Made by a program: the position numbers and the translations under genes
Assembly: GCA_050951605.1 (NCBI GenBank)
Contig: JBMNJJ010000009.1
Coordinates: 62,001 to 126,000, forward strand
Source: DUTS01 sp050951605
Lineage (GTDB): Bacteria > Bacillota > Peptococcia > DRI-13 > DTU073
Length of the DNA stretch: 64,000 bases
Reading direction: 5' to 3'
In this document: piece by piece, positions 45,111 to 53,850 of the stretch
Layout of the letters: the number at the start of each line of letters is the position of its first letter
Position numbering within the stretch: position 1 is the stretch's first letter
The notes under the pieces: model-generated
Seen by the model: the letters and a program-made list of their open reading frames with translations, nothing else
The model's database searches: none
What the model was told of the DNA's origin: nothing

Positions 45111-45158
45111 GAAATAGTTAATTAAGAAAAGGAAAGCGTGGTTAGGAGGTGATAAAAG

Positions 45159-48100
45159 GTGCAAGAAAAATTGTTAAAAATTATTGAGCAGGAAGATAAA
45201 AAGAATCCCCTTACAGATGAACAGTGTGCTAAAAGGTTGTTTTTAAACAGAAGTGAAGTAACACAACTGAGACAAGCTTTAGGTATTCCTGATTCTCGAG
45301 AAAGAAGAAAACCGTTATTAGAAGAGGAAATAAAAGAAATTATGAAGAAAGATGCTACTATTTCTGAACGAAATTTAACAGCGGAAATTAAAAAAAGAGG
45401 ATTTATTCTTTCCCGTTATACTGTGGCGAAGATTTTAAAAGAGTTAAAACTTGAGACCGGAAAGCAGAATAAGGAGATCCGGGTAGAAGAACAGCCAAAA
45501 GAAACACAGGAAAAACGTGAAGCACAAGAACAGCAGGAAGAACAGGAAGACCAAGCGGAACAGCAAAAAAATAAAATAAATGATCGTCCTGACCCTTTTG
45601 CTATTATGATTGGTTGGAATATGAGTTTGCGTGTTAAGGTGGAACAAGCTAAAGCAGCGGTGCTATATCCACCGTATGGTTTGCATACTTTGATTGTGGG
45701 AGCTACAGGTGTAGGTAAAAGTGTCATGGCCGAATGTATGTATAAATTTGCTTTGAAGACGAAAAAGCTCGAGGCAAGTCAGTTCCCTTTTATTATCTTT
45801 AATTGTGCAGACTATGCGGAAAACCCTCAGCTTCTTTTAGCACAGCTTTTTGGTTATAAAAAAGGAGCATTTACCGGCGCTGAAAAAGATCGAGACGGTT
45901 TAGTAGCTAAAGCTGATGGAGGAATTCTCTTTTTGGATGAGGTGCATCGCTTACCTCCTGATGGGCAGGAAATTCTGTTTCAACTTATTGATAAAGGTAA
46001 GTATAGGCGCTTAGGAGAAACCGATATTGTTCATGATGCTCAAGTAATGATTATTGCGGCAACTACTGAGGATATTGAAAAAAGCTTATTAGCTACTTTC
46101 AGGCGGAGAATTCCGATGATTATAGAACTCCCTCCTTTAAATAAGCGACCGGTAGAAGAGAGATTGGGTATTATTAAAATGTTTTTTCAGCAAGAAGCGG
46201 CAAGAATTAATAAACAAATAATTGTTGGTTATAATGCTTTGCGGACTTTGCTGATTTATAATTGTGTGGGAAATATTGGACAGCTTCGTTCTGATATTCA
46301 GGTAGCTTGTGCGCGCGGTTTTTTGGCTTATGTGGCTAAAGGAAGTCAACAGGAGGTTATCTCTGTTGATTTTGAGGAATTACCCGTTCATGCTACTAAG
46401 GATTTACTGAATACCCGGTGGGACAGGGCAGAAGTGGAAAAAATAATCTCAGAGGAATTGATTTTTATTCCGGGTTTAGCTGAACCGGAGTCGGAATTAG
46501 AAGAAAGTTTATATATTTTTCCGAATGATATTTATAAAAACATTGAAGAACAGTATCAGGAATTACAAAAACATGGTTTGTCCGATGAAGTAATTAATCG
46601 GATTATTGGCGATGAACTTGAAGCGCGCGTAAAAAAGATTATTAAACAAGTGGAAAAGAATAAACATAAATTTGTACGCGAAGATTTAAAAACGATAGTT
46701 CGACCTGAAGTCGTGGAATTAGTTCAGGAAATGGTCAAAAAAGCTAAATCTCTCCTAGGAGAGATTGATGATACACTTTTTTACTGTTTGGCAACACATC
46801 TTAATGCTACTGTAGAAAGAATAAAGAGTGGAAAAAGTATTACTAATCCGCAGTTAGACAGTGTTAAAAAAAATTATAACAAAGAGTTTAAAATTGCCAC
46901 AGAAATGGCTTCTTTGACTAGTTTTTATTTGGGAATAGATTTGCCGGAAGAAGAAATTGGCTTTATTGCGATGTATTTGAGAACTTTGGCTAATAAAAAT
47001 GTTGACCCTCAAAATACGATTGGTATCGTTGTGGTAACTCATGGTCATGTAGCAGAAGGAATGGCCAATGTGGCTAATCGTCTTTTAGGAGTGAATCATG
47101 TCCAAGCAGTAGAAATGTCTCTTGATGAAAAACCTGAATCTGCATATCAAAAAACCTTAGATACAGTGATTAAAGCGAACCGAGGTAAAGGGGTTCTCAT
47201 TTTAGTAGATATGGGTTCTTTATCGAGTTTTGGTAATTTTATAACACAAAAGACAGGGATTATGACTAGAACTGTGACAAGAGTTGATACCTTGATGGTT
47301 ATTGACGCTGTGCGTAAAGTACTTTTACCTGAGGCCGATATTGATGAAGTGGCTACATCTTTAATTAGAGGAAAAACAGTTAAAACTTATCCTTATGAGG
47401 ATGTAGCTCCTTTAACTACTGACAACATGGCAATTATTAGTTTATGTTTGACGGGTGAAGGTACTGCTAGACATATCGATAAGTTGATTAAAAATGAGGT
47501 TCATAAAATAAATGAGAAAATAAAAATAGTTACACTGGGGGTCTTGGATGATCGTGACGTACTAGAACAAATAGATAGAATACGTCACAATATGAACGTT
47601 TTAGCGATAGTTGGTACCGTTAATCCGGAACATCCCGAAATACCCTTTATTTCTTCTGCCGATGTGATTAAAGGAGTAGGGTTAAAGAAACTTTTGAAAA
47701 TTGTGAGAATAAAATGTGATGAAAGTAATCCCTTGACCTTTAAAGAAGCCTTGAACGCTGTTTTTAGTAAAGATTTTATTTTGGTAGGGCAGGAGGTACG
47801 CAATAAATTTGAAGCGATTAAAATACTTACAGACATTTTAGTAAATAAGGGTTGTGTTTCTCCTAGCTTCATTACCGGTGTTTTAGAAAGGGAAGAGATG
47901 GGTTCAACGGCGCTTGGAACTTCTATAGCGATACCTCATGGTTATGGTGAGGATATTATTTTCCCAGCAGTAGCAATAATGACTTTAAAAAAACCGGTGG
48001 AGTGGTATGAAGGGATTAAAGTTTCTTTAGTTTTTCTTTTAGCTCTTAATGAAAGTTCAAAAGATGAGTTCAAGCGTGTGTATAAGATTATTAGGAACCA

Positions 48101-48170
48101 ATATATTGCCGAAGAATTAAAGAAAGCTCAAGATGCTGAAGAAGTGTTAGCTATTTTAGAAAGTATTTAG
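45159..48170 (+). CDS. LevR-like sigma-54-dependent PTS regulator
   Basis: 1003 residues. Residues 1-100 hold two helix-turn-helix-like segments, one with ALGIPDSRERR and one with SRYTVAKILKEL, similar to the C-terminus of sigma-54 itself (RpoN box). A charged Glu/Gln linker leads to an AAA+ domain with Walker A GATGVGKS (181-188) and the sigma-54 contact loop GAFTGA (236-241). Then a PRD region with conserved histidines, an EIIA-Man-like domain (GIVVVTHGHVAEGMA), a second PRD/EIIB-like part and a C-terminal EIIA-Fru-like domain with IAIPHGYGED. PTS phosphorylation should tune it. Probable activator of the sigma-54 promoter at 32.69 kb. Confidence 0.9.
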   Translation: MQEKLLKIIEQEDKKNPLTDEQCAKRLFLNRSEVTQLRQALGIPDSRERRKPLLEEEIKEIMKKDATISERNLTAEIKKRGFILSRYTVAKILKELKLETGKQNKEIRVEEQPKETQEKREAQEQQEEQEDQAEQQKNKINDRPDPFAIMIGWNMSLRVKVEQAKAAVLYPPYGLHTLIVGATGVGKSVMAECMYKFALKTKKLEASQFPFIIFNCADYAENPQLLLAQLFGYKKGAFTGAEKDRDGLVAKADGGILFLDEVHRLPPDGQEILFQLIDKGKYRRLGETDIVHDAQVMIIAATTEDIEKSLLATFRRRIPMIIELPPLNKRPVEERLGIIKMFFQQEAARINKQIIVGYNALRTLLIYNCVGNIGQLRSDIQVACARGFLAYVAKGSQQEVISVDFEELPVHATKDLLNTRWDRAEVEKIISEELIFIPGLAEPESELEESLYIFPNDIYKNIEEQYQELQKHGLSDEVINRIIGDELEARVKKIIKQVEKNKHKFVREDLKTIVRPEVVELVQEMVKKAKSLLGEIDDTLFYCLATHLNATVERIKSGKSITNPQLDSVKKNYNKEFKIATEMASLTSFYLGIDLPEEEIGFIAMYLRTLANKNVDPQNTIGIVVVTHGHVAEGMANVANRLLGVNHVQAVEMSLDEKPESAYQKTLDTVIKANRGKGVLILVDMGSLSSFGNFITQKTGIMTRTVTRVDTLMVIDAVRKVLLPEADIDEVATSLIRGKTVKTYPYEDVAPLTTDNMAIISLCLTGEGTARHIDKLIKNEVHKINEKIKIVTLGVLDDRDVLEQIDRIRHNMNVLAIVGTVNPEHPEIPFISSADVIKGVGLKKLLKIVRIKCDESNPLTFKEALNAVFSKDFILVGQEVRNKFEAIKILTDILVNKGCVSPSFITGVLEREEMGSTALGTSIAIPHGYGEDIIFPAVAIMTLKKPVEWYEGIKVSLVFLLALNESSKDEFKRVYKIIRNQYIAEELKKAQDAEEVLAILESI

Positions 48171-48211
48171 AAATAAATTTGCCAACAAAATTTTTAAGGA
48201 GGATTATGGTT

Positions 48212-48742
48212 ATGAAAAAATGGATGGAAGAAAGTGTAATTAGGGGTGTAGAGATGATGGCTATTGCGGCCAAGACTGCTCCGAAGTCTAAAGGTGATGA
48301 CTTTGTCGGTATAAAAATTATTACCGGCGATGAAATAACAGTATTAGCCGATGCTATGGTCAAGTATGGTGAGGATAATCAGAAAAGAAATTATGATCGT
48401 GATGGGGAAAATGTAAGAAATTCCAGTGCAGTATTATTACTTTCTTTAGAGGACCCTAAAGTGACAGGGTTAAATTGTGGTGCTTGTGGTGTTAATCGTT
48501 GTGCAGATTTAAAAACTGTGGAAGGTGAAGAGTTTGCGGGTCCTCTTTGTGCTTGGCGACTTTTAGATTTAGGGGTGGCCTTAGGTTCTGCTGTAAAAAC
48601 AGCTAGTATTTTGAATTTAGATAATCGGATTATGTATCGTGTTGGTGCTGTAGCACGGAAAATAGGAATGATGCAAGGACCGATTGTGGTAGGAATTCCA
48701 GTTTCTGCCCAGGGTAAAAGTATTTATTTTGATAGAAAATAA
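48212..48742 (+). CDS. DUF2148 ferredoxin-like protein
   Basis: About 176 residues. ATG 48212 lies nine bases after AAGGAGG; the ATG at 48206 is too close to it. Cysteine clusters LNCGACGVNRCADL and GPLCAW are the DUF2148 signature, thought to bind an Fe-S cluster. In other genomes it lies near metabolic or redox genes. Here it links the regulator and the second HPr gene. Confidence 0.75.
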   Translation: MKKWMEESVIRGVEMMAIAAKTAPKSKGDDFVGIKIITGDEITVLADAMVKYGEDNQKRNYDRDGENVRNSSAVLLLSLEDPKVTGLNCGACGVNRCADLKTVEGEEFAGPLCAWRLLDLGVALGSAVKTASILNLDNRIMYRVGAVARKIGMMQGPIVVGIPVSAQGKSIYFDRK

Positions 48743-48776
48743 GGAAAGAAGATAGTGGCTTGCTAGGGAGGTTAAA

Positions 48777-49040
48777 ATGATTATTAGACAGGTTAAATTT
48801 ATGAACGAATCAGGTCTTCATGCTCGTCCTGCAGCGGTTTTCGTTGACCTAGCAAGTAGATTTAAAGCATCTATTTTTGTGGAAAAGGGAGAACATAGTT
48901 ATAACGGGAAAAGTATTGTTTCTATTCTTTCTGCGGGGATTGGCAAGGGAGATAAAGTAAATTTAATTATTGAAGGTGAGGATGAGGAATTAGCCGATGA
49001 GCTTTTACTCTCCTTAATTAAAAATAATTTTTCCGAGTAA
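48777..49040 (+). CDS. HPr-like phosphocarrier (second copy)
   Basis: 87 residues with His15 in ESGLHARPAA and Ser46 in YNGKSIVSILSAGI, so both phosphorylation sites are kept. About 45 % like the first HPr by eye. It ends the catabolic locus, directly before a strong terminator. It could be a second carrier for the local PTS or a regulatory copy. Confidence 0.85.
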   Translation: MIIRQVKFMNESGLHARPAAVFVDLASRFKASIFVEKGEHSYNGKSIVSILSAGIGKGDKVNLIIEGEDEELADELLLSLIKNNFSE

Positions 49041-49063
49041 AAAAAATTGATGCAGATTTTTAT

Positions 49064-49120
49064 AAAAAGGAAGGGACTGTTTCATCATGAGATTATTGAT
49101 GAAACAATCCCTTCCTTTTT
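49064..49120 (+). terminator. Strong terminator ending the catabolic locus
   Basis: AAAAAGGAAGGGActGTTTCATCA pairs with TGATGAAACaaTCCCTTCCTTTTT, an arm of more than 20 pairs with small mismatches, with a T run at the end. Confidence 0.85.
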
Positions 49121-49245
49121 GCGTAAAAAATAATAAAAACATAACAAACAATGTTAAAGAAGGAAAAAAGTAGAATAATGTGGTATAATAACATTTAAAG
49201 GCAAAGATGGAAAATAAACAAGAGACCAGTTTATAGGAGCGATTT

Positions 49246-50349
49246 ATGAGTAGGCTTAAGCTTATGCTTGTGGATAGAGATATTGAATATGTCAACTGTT
49301 TGCTTAATTATTTAATGTCTGAGCAGGCAGAGAAGTTTTGGGTTAACTCTTTTACAGAAGAGTCTGCCTTAGATAAATTCTTGGCGGAAGAAAAAACAGT
49401 TGACCTTGTTCTAACGAGTAGTGAATTTTATGAAATGCTAATTTCTAAAGTTCAGGGGCTAATTATTCTTTTAGATGAGGATAAAGAAACTTTTAAGGGA
49501 AACAAATGTAGAATGGTCGAAAAGTATCAATATGGTGACCGGTTGACAACAGAAATTATAAAAATATATGCAGAAGAAGTCTCCGAGGTTTCTATAAGTT
49601 GTTCGCGTAACCGTATTGGACAAAAAACAAAAATAATTGGCATTTATTCTCCGATAGGTGGTGTAGGTACGACGACAGTAGCTGTAGGGGCTAGTATTCA
49701 ATCGGCTTGGGAGGGAAAGAACGTTTTTTATTTAAATTTAGAGAACACTTCTTCTATACCTCTTTATTTTACAGGTCAGCAGGGAAAAAACTTTGCCCAT
49801 GTTCTATATTTTTTAAAGGAAAAAAGGGAAAATTTGGCTTGGCAAATAGAGAGTGCTAAATGTGTAGACCCTACCTATAAAATTCATTATTTTCAGTCTC
49901 CAGATAGCATTTTTGACTTTAATGAAGACCTTAGTGAGGAATTATCTCTTTTATTAAGAGAATTAAAGTTTACTAAACAATATGAGCGAATTTTTGTTGA
50001 CCTTTCTTCAGAAATAAACAAAAATAATTTAGCTGTTTTACGGGCTTGTGATGACCTTATATTGGTAGCTCAAGCAAACATGACTTCTTTAGTAAAAATA
50101 AAATGTTTGTGTAAAGAATTGCGTTTACTTTCAGAGGAAGAAGACATTGTTGAGAGATTCAATTTAGTACTAAATAAAGATGTGCCGGGTGCGGTAAGAG
50201 AGGTAGAGGAAATAAGTATTAATCAAAAAGGAGTTGTTGCTCGAATTCCTTGGGTGGAGAATTTAACTTCTTTGCAGGGTAGTGTTTATAGATTGGATTT
50301 TAATTCAAGTTTTGGCCAGGCAATTTATCAATTATTGTTGAGTTTTTAA
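49246..50349 (+). CDS. tadZ: CpaE/TadZ-like pilus localisation ATPase
   Basis: 367 residues. N-terminal ~110 residues look like a degenerate receiver domain (MLVDRDIEYVNCLLNYL). The ParA/MinD-type ATPase follows with the deviant Walker motif SPIGGVGTTTVAVGASIQ. This is the CpaE/TadZ plan that positions the Tad machine at the pole. It is the first gene of the second Tad locus. A TATAAT lies about 65 bases upstream and AGGAGCGATTT precedes the ATG. Confidence 0.75.
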   Translation: MSRLKLMLVDRDIEYVNCLLNYLMSEQAEKFWVNSFTEESALDKFLAEEKTVDLVLTSSEFYEMLISKVQGLIILLDEDKETFKGNKCRMVEKYQYGDRLTTEIIKIYAEEVSEVSISCSRNRIGQKTKIIGIYSPIGGVGTTTVAVGASIQSAWEGKNVFYLNLENTSSIPLYFTGQQGKNFAHVLYFLKEKRENLAWQIESAKCVDPTYKIHYFQSPDSIFDFNEDLSEELSLLLRELKFTKQYERIFVDLSSEINKNNLAVLRACDDLILVAQANMTSLVKIKCLCKELRLLSEEEDIVERFNLVLNKDVPGAVREVEEISINQKGVVARIPWVENLTSLQGSVYRLDFNSSFGQAIYQLLLSF

Positions 50350-50373
50350 AGAAAATTATAGGGGAGAAGCTAG

Positions 50374-51612
50374 GTGGGATTTAAAGTGGATGCTAATTTA
50401 TTACAAGAGATAAAAGCGATTATTAATAAAAATATTGATTTAAGAAAAGACTTTTCGGATGAGGAAATAGAGGAGGTTATCACGCAAGCTGTTTTTGCCA
50501 AGGCGCAGGAAACATATCTTAGCATTTCCGAGAAGCAATTTTTGATTAAGTATATTTTTAATGCAATGCGGAGGCTAGATATAATTCAGCCTCTGCTTGA
50601 TGACCCTATGGTCACAGAGATTATGGTTAATGGTCCTGACGATATTTTTATTGAACGTCAGGGGAGGATTAGTAAGTTGGAATTAGCTTTTACGAGTAGA
50701 GAGAAATTGGAAGATGTAATTCAATCAATTGTTTCCAAAGTTAACCGAACGGTAAATGAAGCTTCACCGATTGTTGATGCTCGCCTTGAAGATGGTTCAA
50801 GGGTTAGTGTAGTGTTACCACCGATTGCTTTAAATGGACCAATTTTAACGATTAGAAAATTTCCGGAAAAGCCGCTGACGATGGAACAACTTGTTGCTTA
50901 TGGCACACTTACGGAGGAAGCGGCAAAAGTTTTAGCACAGATGGTTAAAGCTAAATATAATCTTTTTATTTGTGGAGGTACCGGTTCCGGTAAAACTACT
51001 TTTTTGAACGCGCTTTCCAATTTTATTCCTGAAGATGAAAGGATTGTAACAATTGAGGATTCGGCGGAATTACAGATAGTTAGTGTAAAAAACATTGTAA
51101 AGATGGAAACCAGGAATGCTAATACTGAGGGGAAGGGTGAAATAACGATTCGTGATTTGATAAGGACTTCTTTGCGGATGCGCCCTGATCGGATTATTGT
51201 GGGCGAGGTTAGGGGGGGAGAAGCTTTAGATATGTTACAGGCAATGAATACCGGTCATGACGGTTCTTTGTCTACAGGACATGCTAATTCGTCTAAAGAT
51301 ATGTTAAGTAGATTAGAAACGATGGTTTTAACGGCATCTTCTTTTCCTTTGGAGGCGATTAGACAGCAGATTGCTTCTGCACTTGATGTGATTATTCATT
51401 TAGGTAGATTAAGGGATAAGTCGCGAAGAGTTTTGGAAATAAGCGAAGTGAAAGGATATGAAGCTGGTGAAATAAAGTTAAATCCTTTATTTGTTTTTCA
51501 GGAAGAGGGGGAAATGTTTGGAGAAAAAGTTGAGGGAGTTTTAAAAAGAACAAAAAATCCTTTAATTCATACGCTGAAGTTTAAAATGTCCGGTATTGCG
51601 GTGGAAGGATGA
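50374..51612 (+). CDS. tadA: TadA/CpaF-type pilus assembly ATPase
   Basis: 412 residues. Secretion ATPase of the CpaF branch with an N-terminal domain (EIMVNGPDDIFIE), Walker A GGTGSGKTTFLNAL, the Asp box (ERIVTIEDSAEL), Walker B-like RIIVGEVRGGEALDMLQAMNTGHDGSLSTGHAN. It powers pilus assembly. GTG start with GGGGAGAAGC. The next gene overlaps by four bases. Confidence 0.93.
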   Translation: MGFKVDANLLQEIKAIINKNIDLRKDFSDEEIEEVITQAVFAKAQETYLSISEKQFLIKYIFNAMRRLDIIQPLLDDPMVTEIMVNGPDDIFIERQGRISKLELAFTSREKLEDVIQSIVSKVNRTVNEASPIVDARLEDGSRVSVVLPPIALNGPILTIRKFPEKPLTMEQLVAYGTLTEEAAKVLAQMVKAKYNLFICGGTGSGKTTFLNALSNFIPEDERIVTIEDSAELQIVSVKNIVKMETRNANTEGKGEITIRDLIRTSLRMRPDRIIVGEVRGGEALDMLQAMNTGHDGSLSTGHANSSKDMLSRLETMVLTASSFPLEAIRQQIASALDVIIHLGRLRDKSRRVLEISEVKGYEAGEIKLNPLFVFQEEGEMFGEKVEGVLKRTKNPLIHTLKFKMSGIAVEG

Positions 51613-52526
51613 GGTGGCAAAGGATGACTTTTGTTTTATTGGTTGTAGTGGCGAGTTCTTTTTCACTAGGTTTATATTTGCTTATAGAGAAAGGAAGAAA
51701 AGAGGAAAAAGAGGGAGCAGAAGTGAGCAAGTTTACTGTTCCGAATGACAGTGTTTTAGCACTACAAAGTAGTAGTAAAAACTTAATTGATTATGACGTT
51801 TATACAATGAGTAAAAGAGAATGGCTTTTTAATTTTTGTTTAGCCGCAAGTTTTTTATTATTTGTTGCTTATATTTTTTATAGAAGTATTTTACTTGCAG
51901 TTCTAGTCATTCCCTTAGCGTTTTTTTATCCTCGTCTGAAGGCTAAAGAGATTATTGCCAAAAGAAAAAAGGAATTAAGTTTACAATTTAAAGAAGCTTT
52001 ATATGCTCTTTCGTCTTCTTTAATGGTGGGGCGATCAGTGGAGTCGGCTTTCAAGGAATCTTTAAAAGACCTTTCTTTACTTTATCCTGACCCACAAATG
52101 TATATTATGCAAGAATTTACTTATATTACACGGCGTTTGACTATGAATGAAACAATAGAGGAAGCTTTGGCTGATTTTGCTCAGCGAGCACATTTAGAAG
52201 ACTTGGATAGTTTTGTCGATGTTTTTGTAATTAGTAAAAGAACAGGTGGCAACATTGTAGAGGTTATCAGAAATACCTCTACAATTATTGGGGATAAACT
52301 GCAAATTAAACAAGAGATTGATACACTTTTAGCACAAAGAAAATTTGAGCAAAAAATATTGAATATGATGCCGCTGGGAATGATTTTACTTCTTACTTGG
52401 ACGACGGGTGATTATATGGAACCGGTGTTTACAACATTAGAAGGGCGTTTAATTATGACGGTCTCCGTCTTATTGTTAGGTTTGGCTTATTATCTCTCGA
52501 AGAAGATTATGTCTATCGAGGTGTAG
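51609..52526 (+). CDS. tadB: TadB pilus assembly membrane protein
   Basis: 305 residues. Membrane helices near 5-25, 80-115 and 255-300 flank the T2SSF region with LYALSSSLMVGRSVESAF and FVISKRTGGNIVEVIRNT. Normal TadB length; intact in contrast to the first locus copy. Coupled to tadA by the overlap ATGA. Confidence 0.85.
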   Translation: MRWQRMTFVLLVVVASSFSLGLYLLIEKGRKEEKEGAEVSKFTVPNDSVLALQSSSKNLIDYDVYTMSKREWLFNFCLAASFLLFVAYIFYRSILLAVLVIPLAFFYPRLKAKEIIAKRKKELSLQFKEALYALSSSLMVGRSVESAFKESLKDLSLLYPDPQMYIMQEFTYITRRLTMNETIEEALADFAQRAHLEDLDSFVDVFVISKRTGGNIVEVIRNTSTIIGDKLQIKQEIDTLLAQRKFEQKILNMMPLGMILLLTWTTGDYMEPVFTTLEGRLIMTVSVLLLGLAYYLSKKIMSIEV

Positions 52527-52528
52527 AA

Positions 52529-53398
52529 ATGCTTAGTATTCTTTTTTTGTTAGTAGTGTTTTTGCTTAGTTTTTTATATTTTCAGTCTAAAAGCAAATAT
52601 CAGGATTTTTTGTTACCACTTCAACACGAGGAATATCCTTTACGGAAAAGCTTTTTACCTATGGGGCATTTTCTTTTGCAAACTATAAATTATGCCTACA
52701 AAACGCCGTATGATTGGAAATTATATAACAAATTAGCTGTTCTATATGGTTATAAGCAGGCTCGGTATTATCTTCAAGTTTATTGGGCAAATAAATTAGG
52801 TTATCTTCTTTTAGGTTTACTGATTTTATCTTTTTTCCTGGCAGTAATGGGAGAGCTAGATTTAATTATGGGTGTCTTTTGTCTAGTAGTACTTTTTGCT
52901 GTTTTTTTTGCTCCTGACTATGAAATAAAAAAGAAAATAGCAAAGAGAAATTTATTAATGCGCTTAGATTTTCCTGATTTTTTAAATAAACTTACGTTAC
53001 TGCTTAATGCTGGAATGACGTTCATTAAAGCTTGGGAAAGGATCGTACTTAATAATCAGAAAAGGACACCTTTTTATGAAGAGGTAGAAACTGTTATACA
53101 GGATATACAGCGAGGTAAATCTGAAACTCAAGCCTTGGAGGACTTTGCTAGAAGGTGCCGAGTCCCGGAAATAACGAGGTTTATAGCGGTGGTACTACAG
53201 AATATGAAAAAAGGTAGCGCAGAATTAGTCCCTGTATTAAGGTTACAGGCAAATGAATGTTGGGAAATGAGGAAAAATGCGGCGAAGCGATTAGGTGAAG
53301 AAGCTTCCACTAAGTTGTTGTTACCGATGATGTTAATGTTTATAGCTATACTTTTAATTGCTGCTGCTCCGGCGATATTAGCTTTAAAGGGCTTGTAA
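52529..53398 (+). CDS. tadC: TadC pilus assembly membrane protein
   Basis: 289 residues. T2SSF family with helices at about 3-17, 85-130 and 260-285 and the repeat-like motif RLDFPDFLNKLTLLLNAGM, then MKKGSAELVPVLRLQA. Standard TadC. It lies two bases after tadB. Confidence 0.83.
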   Translation: MLSILFLLVVFLLSFLYFQSKSKYQDFLLPLQHEEYPLRKSFLPMGHFLLQTINYAYKTPYDWKLYNKLAVLYGYKQARYYLQVYWANKLGYLLLGLLILSFFLAVMGELDLIMGVFCLVVLFAVFFAPDYEIKKKIAKRNLLMRLDFPDFLNKLTLLLNAGMTFIKAWERIVLNNQKRTPFYEEVETVIQDIQRGKSETQALEDFARRCRVPEITRFIAVVLQNMKKGSAELVPVLRLQANECWEMRKNAAKRLGEEASTKLLLPMMLMFIAILLIAAAPAILALKGL

Positions 53399-53440
53399 AT
53401 AAAATAAATATTTTGAGATTAAGTGGGAGGAGGTGTAGAG

Positions 53441-53653
53441 ATGCGTAAATTATTAAAGAGATTATGGGTTGAGGAAAGTGGAATGGGAACTGTGGAAATA
53501 GTGATTATTGTTGCCATATTAGTGGGTGTAGCTCTTTTGTTTAGAAGTCAAATCACTAATTTTGTTCGGGCAGCTACAGATAAGGTTTTTGATACGGACA
53601 TAATTGATGAATCAATAAATGTAGGTGAACCTACTACATCTAATACACCTTAG
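53441..53653 (+). CDS. flp: Flp-type (type IVb) pilin
   Basis: About 70 residues from ATG 53441, which follows GGGAGGAGG; the frame is open from 53423. Charged N-terminus then EESGMGTVEIVIIVAILVGVALLF and a short amphipathic end: the Flp1 plan, with Gly-x-x-x-Glu around the likely processing site. Major pilin candidate of the second Tad locus. No prepilin peptidase gene is in the window. Confidence 0.75.
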   Translation: MRKLLKRLWVEESGMGTVEIVIIVAILVGVALLFRSQITNFVRAATDKVFDTDIIDESINVGEPTTSNTP

Positions 53654-53659
53654 AAAAGT

Positions 53660-53820
53660 TTTAACCAAGGTACTGCAGGAGGGTATCCGTAGCTACAATC
53701 AGAACGTCCTAAAGCCCGGTTCGGAGTAATGCCGAGAGTTAGTAGGTTACGAGGACGATTAAGCAGGAAAATCTAATCGTGAGATTAGCAGCACGTGACT
53801 TTAGTCATGTGAGGTTCACT
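53660..53820 (+). ncRNA. HEARO/omegaRNA-like structured element without an ORF
   Basis: No gene lies here between pilin and DUF5702 gene. CGTCCT (53705-53710) pairs with AGGACG (53752-53757) and encloses TCGG/CCGA (53721-53735). Two hairpins follow: CTAATC-GTGA-GATTAG (53773-53788) and CACGTGAC-TTTA-GTCATGTG (53792-53811), then AGGTTCAC. The pattern (AAAGCCCGGTTC, small helices, a final hairpin followed by GGTTCAC) resembles HEARO/omegaRNA or the right end of IS200/IS605 elements. No transposase, IscB or TnpB gene accompanies it. Class is by memory of motifs, not a search. Confidence 0.55.
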
Positions 53821-53850
53821 TTTTAAAAATGAGAAAGAGAAGATGGAGGA

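Noticed and set aside
53700..53760. Group II intron domain V or cyclic-di-GMP riboswitch at the pilin-DUF5702 gap
   Set aside because: Domain V bulge and GNRA pattern and the c-di-GMP core motifs are absent; HEARO/omegaRNA-like is a better fit.
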